From: Porphyromonadaceae bacterium UBA3318
GTDB lineage: Bacteria; Bacteroidota; Bacteroidia; Bacteroidales; Muribaculaceae
NCBI GenBank assembly: GCA_002361235.1
Contig: DESI01000015.1
Location: forward strand, 21,312-81,424
Length of the DNA: 60,113 nt
Direction of reading: 5' to 3'
The stretch's first letter is position 1. Each line of letters starts with the position of its first letter. The position numbers and the translations under genes were made by a program. Under the pieces are notes generated by a model. That model worked only from the letters and a program-made list of their open reading frames with translations. It was not told the origin of the DNA and made no database searches. Positions 41,801-50,840 of the stretch are shown piece by piece.

Positions 41801-43360
41801 ATGGTCAAGTATCCGGTCAGCGAATCAAGCTTCAGGGAAATAATCAGAGGCGGTTATAAATACGTGGACAAGACCATGTATATCCATCAGCTTGTGAATA
41901 CAGGCAAGTTTTACTTTCTGAGCCGCCCGCGCCGCTTCGGCAAAAGCATGCTTCTATCTACCATGTATTCATATTTCAACGCCAACCGCGAGCTGTTCAA
42001 GGGCCTGGCCCTCGACACGCTGGAGCCTGAGGAATGGACCAAGTACCCCGTGCTGCGCATGGACTTCACCCGTAGCGGATACAACACGGACGGAGACCTG
42101 CCCAGAGTATTGAGATCTTTCCTCGACGAATGGGAGAAGGAATATGGGGATTTCGACAGAGAGGATCCGGTCGATCTGAGGTTCAGCAAATTAATCCGTC
42201 ATATCCATGACAACACCGGTCAACAGGTAGTCGTGCTTATCGACGAGTACGACAGCCCCATCGTCGACGTCCACGACAAGCCGGAACTGGAGAAACTTAA
42301 CCGCAAAATCCTTCACGACTTCTACCGAGTGATGAAGTCAAATACCGACTGCCTTAAGTTCGTGTTCCTGACGGGTGTGGGCAAGCTCGGCCAGATCAAC
42401 ATCTTCAGCGGCCTTAACAACATAGTCGACATCTCGCTTCTGCCGCAATACTCGGCCATCTGCGGCATCACCTTTGACGAACTTGAAAGGAATTTCCGAG
42501 AAGGCATTGAGGATCTGGCACAGAAACGTAACTGGACCAACGAAGAAACATTACTGAAACTGAAGGCCCAATACGACGGCTATCACTTCTCGGAGGATCT
42601 GATTGACGTATATAACCCGTTCAGCCTCGTCAGAGCGTTATATTCACTCAGCATCGGTGATTACTGGTTCCAGTCAGGCACTCCCACACGGCTGATTCAC
42701 CAGTTCCTGGAAAACGACTGGGGAACCCCTGACCTGGAAGGTACCGTCATGTCCCGAGTTATGCTGGAGAGCGGCGACGTGTTAGGCGACAACCTCGCGC
42801 TGACCTGCTTCTACACCGGTTACCTCACAATCAAGGATTACAATCAACGGAGAGACAATTTCGTCTTAGGCTATCCCAATAAGGAAGTCCGTAAGGGATT
42901 TTTCATGAATTTGATGGAGGCCGCTAAGAAATGGGATATGGGTCGAGCTTATAATTTTGTAAACTCTCTTAACGACTTCATTGATAATGACGACATCGAA
43001 GGTTTCCTACAGGAGATGAAGTCGTTCCTGGCCGGTATACCCTATATGGCATATACCGACAAGGAGTCGCAATGGCAGAAAGATATATTGATTATCTCGC
43101 GTCTGGTAGGTCTGCAGGTGGAAGCGGAGCGACGCACGTCCCAAGGCCGCATGGACATGGTGTTGGAGGGCTCCAAGGCCATCTACATCATCGAGTTCAA
43201 GTATGGAGGCACGCCCGAAGATGCGTTGGCGCAGATCGATAAGAAACAGTACGCCCTCCCCTACCAGAACTCCCTCAACCCCAAGCCCGTCGTCAAGGTC
43301 GGCGTCAACATCTCGCCCGAGACCCGCACCATCGACGGCTGGATCATCGAGAATGCTTAG
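41801..43360 (+). CDS. AAA-ATPase-like protein with PD-(D/E)XK nuclease domain
   Basis: The 519-residue product belongs to the large Bacteroidales group that joins an AAA-like ATPase (pfam AAA-ATPase_like type) to a C-terminal PD-(D/E)XK nuclease-like domain. The N-terminal signature YVDKTMYIHQLVNTGKFYF leads to a Walker-A variant RPRRFGKSMLLST near residue 45 and a Walker B VVLIDEYDSPI near residue 150. The C-terminal (about 420-510) holds the nuclease core RMDMVLEGSKAIYIIEFKYGG, with a D-x(n)-E-x-K pattern. Function unknown; these genes come in many copies and are often suspected of being mobile or conflict-related (inference). Confidence 0.85.
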   Translation: MVKYPVSESSFREIIRGGYKYVDKTMYIHQLVNTGKFYFLSRPRRFGKSMLLSTMYSYFNANRELFKGLALDTLEPEEWTKYPVLRMDFTRSGYNTDGDLPRVLRSFLDEWEKEYGDFDREDPVDLRFSKLIRHIHDNTGQQVVVLIDEYDSPIVDVHDKPELEKLNRKILHDFYRVMKSNTDCLKFVFLTGVGKLGQINIFSGLNNIVDISLLPQYSAICGITFDELERNFREGIEDLAQKRNWTNEETLLKLKAQYDGYHFSEDLIDVYNPFSLVRALYSLSIGDYWFQSGTPTRLIHQFLENDWGTPDLEGTVMSRVMLESGDVLGDNLALTCFYTGYLTIKDYNQRRDNFVLGYPNKEVRKGFFMNLMEAAKKWDMGRAYNFVNSLNDFIDNDDIEGFLQEMKSFLAGIPYMAYTDKESQWQKDILIISRLVGLQVEAERRTSQGRMDMVLEGSKAIYIIEFKYGGTPEDALAQIDKKQYALPYQNSLNPKPVVKVGVNISPETRTIDGWIIENA

Positions 43361-43461
43361 AATCCCGATAGTGTCAAGAAAAGCATACAGCGGCTGCACA
43401 AACGTGTGGACCCCGCCACACGTCTCGGACCTGAAGGCGTTCCTGACATTCATGTAACAAT

Positions 43462-43497
43462 AAAAGCAGCCGACTCTGACGAGCCGGCTGCCTTTAT
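43462..43497. terminator. Bidirectional terminator between AAA/PD-(D/E)XK and eno
   Basis: GCAGCCG (43466-43472), 12-nt loop, CGGCTGC (43485-43491), with A run on the left and CTTTATAATTT on the right. Serves the two convergent genes. Confidence 0.75.
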
Positions 43498-43553
43498 AAT
43501 TTATGGGAGTGGGGGCATGCCTGAGGCACAGCCCCGCTCCGTATGCGTCAATC

Positions 43554-44840
43554 TTACTTTCTGGCGATCTTCTTGTAGCCGTAAACTGCGCGGTCGCCCA
43601 GTTCCTCCTCGATGCGGAGCAACTGGTTGTACTTGGCCATACGGTCGGAACGGCTTGCGCTACCGGTCTTGATCTGACCTGCGTTCATGGCAACTGCGAT
43701 GTCAGCGATGGTGCTGTCCTCGGTCTCGCCCGAACGGTGGGAGATAACGGCGGTGTAGTTGTTGCGCTGTGCCATCTGTACGGCACGCAGAGTCTCGGTC
43801 AGCGAACCGATCTGGTTAACCTTGACCAGGATCGAGTTGGCGCAACCCTCGGCGATACCGCGCTCCAGATACTTAACGTTGGTTACGAACAGGTCGTCAC
43901 CCACCAGCTGGCACTTGCTGCCGATGGCGTCGGTCAGCATCTTCCAGCCTTCCCAGTCGTTCTCGGCCATACCGTCCTCGATGGAGTCGATGGGATACTT
44001 GCTGATCAGTTCCTCCAGGAACTTGACCTGCTCGGCGCTGGTGCGCTTGGGAGCGTCGGGACCCTGCTTCCAGGTGTAATCGTAAACGCCGTCCTTGTAG
44101 AACTCGGAGCTGGCAACGTCCAGACCGATCGTAACGTCCTTGCCGGGAACATAGCCTGCGTCCTCGATAGCCTTAACGATGGTGCTGAGTGCATCCTCGG
44201 TGCCGTCCAGGTTGGGAGCGAAACCACCCTCGTCACCCACTGCGGTGCTCAGGCCGCGGGCCTTCAGCACTTTCTTCAGGTGATGGAACACCTCGGTGCC
44301 CATGCGGATACCCTCCTTGAAGCAGCATGCGCCCACGGGACGGATCATGAACTCCTGGAAGCAGATGGGAGCGTCGCTGTGTGCGCCACCGTTGATGATG
44401 TTCATCATCGGAACGGGAAGTACGTATGTGTCGCAGCCACCGATGTAGCGGTACAGAGGCATGTCGAGATAGTTGGCTGCTGCCTTGGCAACTGCCAGCG
44501 ATACGCCCAGGATTGCGTTGGCGCCAAGGTTGGACTTGGTGTCGGTGCCGTCCAGGTCGATCATGATCTTGTCGATGCCAATCTGATCCAGTGCGCTGTG
44601 GCCGATCAGAGCCTCGGCGATAGGACCGTTTACGTTGGCAACTGCCTTCGTAACACCCTTGCCCATGTAACGCTTGGGATCGTTGTCACGCAGCTCCAGA
44701 GCCTCGTTCACACCGGTCGATGCACCCGACGGTACTGCTGCACGGCCCATGACGCCGCTCTCCAGATATACGTCTACCTCTACTGTGGGATTGCCGCGGG
44801 AATCAAGTATCTCGCGTCCGATTACTTTCTCAATTTTCAT
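43554..44840 (-). CDS. eno: Enolase
   Basis: Dehydrates 2-phosphoglycerate to phosphoenolpyruvate in glycolysis. The product from ATG 44840 has 428 residues. It starts IEKVIGREILDSRGNPTVEVDV, the usual enolase N-terminus. Metal and catalytic motifs are all present: SGASTG near residue 43, the IEDGMAENDWEGW region with Asp, LVGDDLFVTN, and SHRSGETEDSTIAD. The open frame reaches 44924 but the extra 28 residues are atypical and run into the leader, so the ATG at 44840 is taken. The promoter lies at 44986-45016. Confidence 0.97.
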   Translation of the reverse strand: MKIEKVIGREILDSRGNPTVEVDVYLESGVMGRAAVPSGASTGVNEALELRDNDPKRYMGKGVTKAVANVNGPIAEALIGHSALDQIGIDKIMIDLDGTDTKSNLGANAILGVSLAVAKAAANYLDMPLYRYIGGCDTYVLPVPMMNIINGGAHSDAPICFQEFMIRPVGACCFKEGIRMGTEVFHHLKKVLKARGLSTAVGDEGGFAPNLDGTEDALSTIVKAIEDAGYVPGKDVTIGLDVASSEFYKDGVYDYTWKQGPDAPKRTSAEQVKFLEELISKYPIDSIEDGMAENDWEGWKMLTDAIGSKCQLVGDDLFVTNVKYLERGIAEGCANSILVKVNQIGSLTETLRAVQMAQRNNYTAVISHRSGETEDSTIADIAVAMNAGQIKTGSASRSDRMAKYNQLLRIEEELGDRAVYGYKKIARK

Positions 44841-44985
44841 CGCTTTGATATTATTTATATCTATTATTAGGATTTGTGTCTGATTTTCGGGTTTCTTCTT
44901 ACTGCGGACTCTTGTCCGATTCACAATTTTTGTCTAAATTTGAATGCCGGACAGCAGCGCGCCATGTCGCGTCCGTTCCGTACCG

Positions 44986-45016
44986 CAAAATTACTAATTT
45001 TTTCTCAATTAAGAAA
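44986..45016 (-). promoter_or_regulatory. eno promoter
   Basis: Minus strand TTTC (45013-45016), 19-bp spacer, TAATTTTG (44986-44993). Leader of about 140 nt. No clear promoter for the divergent helicase gene is seen in this gap. Confidence 0.75.
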
Positions 45017-45057
45017 CTGTTTAAATTTATTTCAAACAATTTAATACCCGCTAATTA

Positions 45058-46458
45058 ATGACAGTAGCCGAAAGTGCCGAAAAATTGTACCGCGCGGCCT
45101 TGGCCACGTTGCCCTTCAAGCTCCTTGACCAGCAGGACGAGGTGCTGAAACGGATGTGCCTGTTCGCCGTGTCCGACACGCCGGGCGACGTGTTCGTGCT
45201 GAACGGCTATGCGGGTACGGGCAAGACATCGCTTGTCGGCGCGCTGATCAAGGCTCTTGACGCAGCGAAGCGCAAGACCGTGGTATTGGCTCCCACCGGT
45301 CGCGGCGCCAAGGTGGCCTCGGGGATGTCGGCACATCCCGCCGGCACCATTCACCGCCGGCTGTTCCGCCCCGACATGTCGGACGCTTCGGGAATGCGTT
45401 ACGTAGTGGCGCCGAACCAGAGCCGCGACACGCTGTTCATCGTTGACGAGGCGTCGCTGATAGCCGATTCCAAGGGGCCGGACTCGCTGTTGGCCATGTT
45501 GGTGAAGCATGTGTATTCCGCTCCGGGCTGCAAGATGCTGCTGATGGGCGACGAGGCCCAGCTTCCGCCCGTTGGCCAGACCACGGCCTACGCCATGAAC
45601 CCCGACCGGCTGCGCAGCCTCGGACTCATTCCCCACTGTCATGTCCTGGACCTGGCGATGCGTCAGGATGCGGAATCGGGCATTATACACAACGCCACGC
45701 TGATGCGACATCTGCTGTATCATCCCGACACGCAGCTGCAGCCATGCATCGACATGGCCGGATTCAAGGATGTGAGGGTAATTTCGTCGCGCGAACTCCC
45801 CGACGAGCTCGCCGCCTCGTATTCGTCGGTCGGACAGGAAGAAACGCTGATAATAACCCGCGCCAACTGGCGTGCCAACGACTTCAACCAGGCCATCCGT
45901 CAGCAGGTGTTCGATTACGACAGTCCCGTGTCACGTGGCGACCGGCTGGTGATTACGAAGAACGATTATTTCTGGGGCAAGCAGAACGGCCGCAACGGAC
46001 TCATAGCCAACGGCGACATGGCCGAGGTGACCTGGACAGGCCGCACCGAGAAGGTGTACGGCCGGTACTTCACGGAAGTCGAGCTGCAGTTCGCCGACGG
46101 ACGCATCATCAATGCCCAACTGATGCTACGCAGCCTGATGACAAAAGGTTCGTCGATTCCGCGCGAGGAAATGGAGCGCTTCATGAACCGCATCATGGCC
46201 GACACCGAGGGCGTGCTGTCGGAAAAGATCACCGCCGCGCTCAACAGCCCCTACTACAATGCCCTGCAGGCCAAGTATGCCTACTGCGTAACCTGCCACA
46301 AGGCACAGGGCGGCGAATGGAAGCATGTGTACATCGACATGGGGGGCATCGACCCTGACGCGCTCGGCCCGGAGTTCTACCGCTGGATATACACCGCCAT
46401 AACGCGCGCCACACAGCGCGTCTACTTCGTGAACCCTACCATCCAGGTCATTGAATAA
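45058..46458 (+). CDS. RecD-like SF1 DNA helicase
   Basis: A compact (466 aa) RecD2/exonuclease-V-alpha-like helicase. Walker A is LNGYAGTGKTSLVG near residue 48, Walker B is LFIVDEASLIADS near residue 128, and motif III-like is LLMGDEAQLPPVGQT. The C-terminal UvrD_C_2-type motif is TCHKAQGGEWKHVYID, then YTAITRATQRVYFV. There is no N-terminal extension as in full RecD. It is the second SF1 helicase of this window; it lacks the HTH of the other. The gene is divergent from eno and ends in a repeat array and a terminator. Confidence 0.9.
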   Translation: MTVAESAEKLYRAALATLPFKLLDQQDEVLKRMCLFAVSDTPGDVFVLNGYAGTGKTSLVGALIKALDAAKRKTVVLAPTGRGAKVASGMSAHPAGTIHRRLFRPDMSDASGMRYVVAPNQSRDTLFIVDEASLIADSKGPDSLLAMLVKHVYSAPGCKMLLMGDEAQLPPVGQTTAYAMNPDRLRSLGLIPHCHVLDLAMRQDAESGIIHNATLMRHLLYHPDTQLQPCIDMAGFKDVRVISSRELPDELAASYSSVGQEETLIITRANWRANDFNQAIRQQVFDYDSPVSRGDRLVITKNDYFWGKQNGRNGLIANGDMAEVTWTGRTEKVYGRYFTEVELQFADGRIINAQLMLRSLMTKGSSIPREEMERFMNRIMADTEGVLSEKITAALNSPYYNALQAKYAYCVTCHKAQGGEWKHVYIDMGGIDPDALGPEFYRWIYTAITRATQRVYFVNPTIQVIE

Positions 46459-46610
46459 ATCTCGATTAATCGAGATTTATCGGGATTAATCGGGATTCTC
46501 AGGATTAATCGGGTTGAATCGGGATTTATCGGGATTCTCAGGATTAATCGGGTTGAATCGGGATTTATCGGGATTTTCGGGATTTTCGGGATTAATCGGG
46601 ATTCCCGAGC
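46459..46610. repeat. 9-10-bp tandem array, AATCGGGAT type, with 39-bp higher order
   Basis: About sixteen degenerate units of 9 or 10 bp such as AATCGGGATT, TATCGGGATT and CTCAGGATT. A 39-bp block made of four such units is repeated about two and a half times. It starts directly at the helicase stop and ends before the terminator. Confidence 0.9.
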
Positions 46611-46618
46611 AAAAAAAA

Positions 46619-46649
46619 CAAAAAAGGAGCGGAAATCCGCTCCTTTTTT
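46619..46649. terminator. Bidirectional terminator between RecD-like and tsf
   Basis: GGAGCGG (46626-46632), 4-nt loop, CCGCTCC (46637-46643), with five or more A before and T after. Works for both convergent genes. Confidence 0.92.
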
Positions 46650-46667
46650 CTATAATCAGTGTCGTGA

Positions 46668-47660
46668 TCAGTCTGCGTTCAGGTTCACGCGGCAGAAGGA
46701 TACCACTGTCAGGCCCTTCATCTCGCCGTTCAGGTATTCCTTCACGGTCTTCTTGGCGTCGCGGTGATACTCCTGCTCCAGCAGCACGCTCTCCTTGAAG
46801 AACTTGTTCAGACGGCCGTTGGCTATGTTCTGAATCATCTGCTCGGGGAGGTTTGCGGCCTTTGCCTCGGCTGCCTCTTTCATCACCTTGCGGCCCAGCT
46901 CAGCGTCCTCGGCTGTGATCCAGCCCTTGGTGATGTTGCTCTCGATGTGATCCTCGCTGTCGAAGTGGTTGGGGTTCAGACCGGCCTTCTTCAGTGCTAC
47001 CTCGGCGGCCTTCTTGATCTGCTCCTCCTTGGTCTTCTCGATGGCGATCTCCAGCTCGCGGTCGACGATCTCCTTGGGAACGTCGTCGCGGCTTACCGAT
47101 ACGGGGTTCATGGCTGCTACCTGCATAGCCACTTCCTTACCCACCTCGGCGGGAACGTCGGGCAGGTTGAAGCCTACGATGGTGGCGAGCTTGTTGCCCA
47201 GGTGCTCGTAGCTGCATACGCTGGGAGCCTCGAGGCAAACGTAGTCACCGAGCTCCATCTTCTCGCCGGTCTTACCGATCTCGTCTGTGATGTGCTCTGC
47301 AACGGTGCGACCGTCGATCTTCAGATCCTTCAGTTCCTCGGCGTTCTTGCACTTAGCCTCCAGAGCGGCGTTGAGGATGGTCTTGGCCAGAGCGCGGAAC
47401 GACTCGTTCTTTGCAACGAAGTCGGTCTCGCACTTCAGGGTGGCGATGGCTGCGAAGTCGCCGTTGGTGCCTGCGAACACGCAACCCTCGGCGGCGTTGC
47501 GGGCCTCGCGCTTGGCGGCTACTGCCTGACCCTTCTTACGTATGATTTCGATGGCTGCCTCGATGTCGCCGTTGGTCTCGGCCAGGGCGTTCTTGCAGTC
47601 CATCATGCCTGCGCCCGTCATGGTGCGCAGTTTCTTGATATCTTCTATGTTTACTGCCAT
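46668..47660 (-). CDS. tsf: Elongation factor Ts
   Basis: Guanine-nucleotide exchange factor for EF-Tu. Product of 330 residues with the UBA-like N-terminus (DIKKLRTMTGAGMMDCKNAL) and the TDFVAKNE signature near residue 80. Length is typical for Bacteroidetes. It follows rpsB by 41 bp, the common rpsB-tsf order. The 3' side has a bidirectional terminator 20-50 bp away. Confidence 0.97.
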   Translation of the reverse strand: MAVNIEDIKKLRTMTGAGMMDCKNALAETNGDIEAAIEIIRKKGQAVAAKREARNAAEGCVFAGTNGDFAAIATLKCETDFVAKNESFRALAKTILNAALEAKCKNAEELKDLKIDGRTVAEHITDEIGKTGEKMELGDYVCLEAPSVCSYEHLGNKLATIVGFNLPDVPAEVGKEVAMQVAAMNPVSVSRDDVPKEIVDRELEIAIEKTKEEQIKKAAEVALKKAGLNPNHFDSEDHIESNITKGWITAEDAELGRKVMKEAAEAKAANLPEQMIQNIANGRLNKFFKESVLLEQEYHRDAKKTVKEYLNGEMKGLTVVSFCRVNLNAD

Positions 47661-47701
47661 AGCTTTATATGCTATTTAAGATTAATTAATCGGCCTGCGT
47701 C

Positions 47702-48562
47702 TCACTCAGCCTTGGGAGCCTCCTCTGCGGGAGCCTCCTCAGCCTTGGGGGCGTCGGCTGCGGGAGCTTCCTCAGCCTTGGGAGCCTCGTTGCGACGAAC
47801 GCGACGACGCTTTGCGGGTGCGGGAGCCTCGCCTTCCTCGCCTTCCTTAGCCTCGGGAGCGTCCAGCTTCTCTACCTTACGCTCCTCCAGGCCCTCGGCC
47901 ATGGCGCTGCACACTGCATCCAGGATCACCTCGATGCTCTTCGATGCGTCGTCGTTGGCGGGGATCACGAAGTCGATGTCCTCAGGGTTGGAGTTGGTGT
48001 CGACGATACCGAACACGGGTATGCCCAGACGCTTGGCCTCGGCTACGGCGATGTGCTCCTTCATCACGTCAACCACGAACAGAGCGGAGGGAAGACGGTT
48101 CAGGTCGGCGATCGAACCGAGGTTCTTCTCCAGCTTTGCACGCTGGCGTGTGATCTGCAGCTTCTCGCGCTTCGACAAGTTGTCGAACGTACCGTCCTTG
48201 GTCATCTTGTCGATGGTGGTCATCTTCTTCACGGCCTTGCGGATCGTGGGGAAGTTGGTGAGCATACCGCCGGGCCAGCGCTCGATTACGAAAGGCATTC
48301 CGATTGCCTTAGCCTTGTCGGCGATAGCCTCCTTGGCCTGCTTCTTGGTGGCTACGAACAGCACTTTCTTGCCGCTCTTGGCCATCTGACGCAGGGCTGC
48401 GCTTGCCTCGTCGATCTTGGCTGCCGTCTTGTACAGGTCGATGATATGTATGCCGTTGCGCTCCATAAAGATATAAGGAGCCATTGCGGGATTCCATTTG
48501 CGCTTGAGGTGTCCGAAGTGACATCCGGCCTCAACAAGCTGTTCGAATGTGGGTGTTGCCAT
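47702..48562 (-). CDS. rpsB: 30S ribosomal protein S2 with acidic C-terminal extension
   Basis: Component of the small subunit, bound at the S1 attachment site. The 286-residue product has the conserved GCHFGHLKRKWNP at residues 13-25 and PGGMLTNFPTIRK, then a family-standard body to about 235. After residue 235 comes a tail of about 50 residues rich in Glu, Ala, Pro and Lys, with repeated EAPKAEEAPA-like units and a basic patch KRRRVRRNE. Such tails are known in some Bacteroidetes S2 proteins. Its leader has a hairpin at 48611-48646, a possible autoregulation site. Confidence 0.96.
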   Translation of the reverse strand: MATPTFEQLVEAGCHFGHLKRKWNPAMAPYIFMERNGIHIIDLYKTAAKIDEASAALRQMAKSGKKVLFVATKKQAKEAIADKAKAIGMPFVIERWPGGMLTNFPTIRKAVKKMTTIDKMTKDGTFDNLSKREKLQITRQRAKLEKNLGSIADLNRLPSALFVVDVMKEHIAVAEAKRLGIPVFGIVDTNSNPEDIDFVIPANDDASKSIEVILDAVCSAMAEGLEERKVEKLDAPEAKEGEEGEAPAPAKRRRVRRNEAPKAEEAPAADAPKAEEAPAEEAPKAE

Positions 48563-48610
48563 TCTTTTGTAATGTGTTTGTTTACGTTCTTGGGGTTAAT
48601 TGGTGTTAAC

Positions 48611-48646
48611 AACTGCGAAGTAGGGAACGCGTCCATCTCCGCAGTT
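48611..48646 (-). promoter_or_regulatory. Hairpin in the rpsB leader
   Basis: Minus strand AACTGCGGAG (48637-48646) pairs with CTTCGCAGTT (48611-48620) through one G-U pair, making a 10-bp stem with a 16-nt apical part. It lies in the 119-bp gap between rpsI and rpsB. S2 often regulates its own operon through leader RNA; the role here is inference. Confidence 0.55.
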
Positions 48647-48675
48647 TAGATACTAAACTCTCTTTCAGATTCAGC

Positions 48676-49068
<393 letters not shown>

Positions 49069-49074
49069 CTTCGT

Positions 49075-49551
49075 TTACTTCTTTTTATTAAGGTCAAGAA
49101 CTTCGGGATTTTTGTCGGCAAACGGATGTTCCGGACCGTTGAACACGTGCAGGTTGGTCAGCTGCTTGGCACCAAGCTTGTTCTTGGGGAGCATGCCCTT
49201 TACCACCTTGATGAACAACGGGTGCTTGCCCTGCATCGTCACCTTGTACGACTTCTTCATCAGGTCGCCGGGAGTGTAGGCGCGCTGTCCGCCGGGATAG
49301 CCGGTGAAACGCAGGTACTCGCGCTTCTCCATCTTGCCGCCGTTCAGTTTCACCTTGTCGGCGTTGATGATGATCACGTAGTCGCCACAGTCCATGTACG
49401 GAGTGTAGTCCGGCTTATTCTTGCCACGGAGTATCTTGGAGACTTCCGAGCACAAACGTCCCAATACCATATCGGTCGCATCGATCAACACCCACTTCTT
49501 CTGGATTGTCTCAGGTGTCGCTCCAAGCGTCTTGTAACTTAATGTATCCAC
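49075..49551 (-). CDS. rplM: 50S ribosomal protein L13
   Basis: Large-subunit protein that helps nucleate 23S assembly. The 158-residue product has the family segments WVLIDATDMVLGRL and VKGMLPKNKLGAKQL, with YTPYMDCGDYVIIINADKV. The first 18 residues (MDTLSYKTLG...) are typical for Bacteroidetes L13. The leader before it runs to about 49650 and may be regulatory. Promoter at 49658-49688. Confidence 0.97.
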   Translation of the reverse strand: MDTLSYKTLGATPETIQKKWVLIDATDMVLGRLCSEVSKILRGKNKPDYTPYMDCGDYVIIINADKVKLNGGKMEKREYLRFTGYPGGQRAYTPGDLMKKSYKVTMQGKHPLFIKVVKGMLPKNKLGAKQLTNLHVFNGPEHPFADKNPEVLDLNKKK

Positions 49552-49657
49552 TTCTTAAGTAAGATTAAAAATATTTGTCCCTCTCTTTCAGCAAGTTGCC
49601 AGGCCAATGACAGACTCGCATCCCCGAAAGGGCTCGATTTTGGATATAATCGGCTCG

Positions 49658-49688
49658 CAAAATTACAAAAAATTCCCCAAACCACAAA
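49658..49688 (-). promoter_or_regulatory. rplM-rpsI promoter
   Basis: Minus strand TTTG (49685-49688), 19-bp spacer, TAATTTTG (49658-49665). Exact match. The leader of about 100 nt contains no perfect hairpin that I can see, only weak pairings. Confidence 0.85.
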
Positions 49689-49698
49689 GCCCTAATTA

Positions 49699-49800
49699 GT
49701 TTAATAAGTTAAAAAAGTTAATAGTGTTAAGATAATACCAAAAGCGGGCTCCCTTCAAGGCTGAACATTTATCTTGAACTTTTTAAACTTTTTTAAACTA
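49699..49800. repeat. AT-rich 9-bp array with distal complement, copy B
   Basis: GTTTAATAA, GTTAAAAAA, GTTAATAGT, GTTAAGATA (49699-49734), then after about 35 bp a block of the complementary sense (TTGAACTTTTTAAAC and similar, 49774-49800). It ends 3 bp from the lipid-kinase stop. Unit order is like that of the BSH-linked copy at 27865-27960. Confidence 0.75.
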
Positions 49801-49803
49801 ATT

Positions 49804-50790
49804 CTACAGTTTGCGGGTAAATATACGGGTCATCAGGGAAGTGAAACGGAAGCGGAAATCAAAATGAAATGACTTGAGGGGCGTCAGCAGCGGACGGAAC
49901 TCCGGTGTCTCGTAATTGACAAACAGGCGTAGCTTGCCGGGATGGCACTTTACCTGTATCGCCTCGGGCATCATGATCGGATCGCCGTCCAAATGCGCCG
50001 GTCCGGGTTCGTGACATATAGTGGCCTTCTCCACCTGCATGGTCTGCACCAGCACGTTGCGCTTGATGTAGCCGGTCAGCATGTCCACGCCTACAATGGC
50101 CCGCGTCAGCGGGTTGCCGGCATGGATTATGGTGATGTCCAGCAGCCCGTCGCGCAACGATGCGTCGGGAGCGATATAGGCGTTGTTGCCGTACTGCGAG
50201 GCGTTGCACACCGCTATCAGGAACGCCTTGACCTTTATGGTGCGGCCGCCGGTGGTGATGCTGTATTCTTTCGGCTCGTATTTTATGTATTTGCCGAACA
50301 CTGCGCGGATATACGACTTCAGGCCGCGGTGCTTCATCGAGGCGAAGGCCTGGCTCACGGCGGCGTCGAAACCGAGTCCGAACGTACAGAAGAACGGCAG
50401 GTCATTGGCCGTACCGTAGTCGCAAGGCTGCGGATTGTCCAGGGCTATGATCCGCAACGCGTTGTCTATGTCGATCGACAGATCCAGGTGCCGTGCCAGT
50501 CCGTTGCCCGAGCCGCGCGGTATGATGCCGAGGATGACGGGCGTGCCGCGCAACGCGCCGGCCACCTCATTGACGGTGCCGTCGCCTCCGGCGGCTATCA
50601 CGGCATAGTAATGCTGCCTCACCGCCTCGCGCGCCAGACGGGCGCAGTCGCCGGGGCCGGTGCTCTGACACACCGTCACCTCGCGTTCCGGCCCTTCCAG
50701 TGCCTCGCGTACACGCCGCTCCACATCCGACACCATCCCGGTGCCCGATATCGGATTTATTATCAGCATGTATCGCTTACTGAGCATCAC
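49804..50790 (-). CDS. Diacylglycerol/lipid kinase family protein (YegS/BmrU type)
   Basis: Predicted lipid kinase that phosphorylates a lipid hydroxyl using ATP. The 328-residue product begins with INPISGTG, typical of the DAGK catalytic domain, and shows the nucleotide-binding GGDGTVNEVAGAL near residue 66 and PRGSGNGLARHL near residue 91. A beta-sandwich C-terminal domain follows (TTGGRTIKVKAFLIAVCNAS). Starts MM; either Met may be used. Flanked on both sides by AT-rich repeat elements. Substrate unknown. Confidence 0.9.
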   Translation of the reverse strand: MMLSKRYMLIINPISGTGMVSDVERRVREALEGPEREVTVCQSTGPGDCARLAREAVRQHYYAVIAAGGDGTVNEVAGALRGTPVILGIIPRGSGNGLARHLDLSIDIDNALRIIALDNPQPCDYGTANDLPFFCTFGLGFDAAVSQAFASMKHRGLKSYIRAVFGKYIKYEPKEYSITTGGRTIKVKAFLIAVCNASQYGNNAYIAPDASLRDGLLDITIIHAGNPLTRAIVGVDMLTGYIKRNVLVQTMQVEKATICHEPGPAHLDGDPIMMPEAIQVKCHPGKLRLFVNYETPEFRPLLTPLKSFHFDFRFRFTSLMTRIFTRKL

Positions 50791-50805
50791 ATTTTTATTT
50801 TACAA

Positions 50806-50840
50806 AGTTGAAGAGTCAGCTTTCCAAACTCTTTTGACTT
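50806..50840. repeat. AT-rich inverted element, copy C
   Basis: AAGTTGAAGAGT and ACTCTTTTGACTT form a near-perfect hairpin with CAGCTTTCCAA in the loop. The segment AGCTTTCCAAACTC recurs at 27930-27945 in copy A. It lies just upstream of the lipid-kinase start. Confidence 0.6.

Noticed and set aside
41801..43360. Insertion sequence or mobile element boundary
   Set aside because: No terminal inverted repeats, target-site duplication or transposase near the AAA/PD-(D/E)XK gene.
43361..43461. Additional small gene after the AAA/PD-(D/E)XK gene
   Set aside because: Frames here are continuations or shadows; no start signal or conserved sequence seen.
46514..46798. 94-aa frame with RDLSGFSGLIG repeats
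   Set aside because: It is a translation of the 9-10-bp array and then runs into the tsf gene on the other strand.
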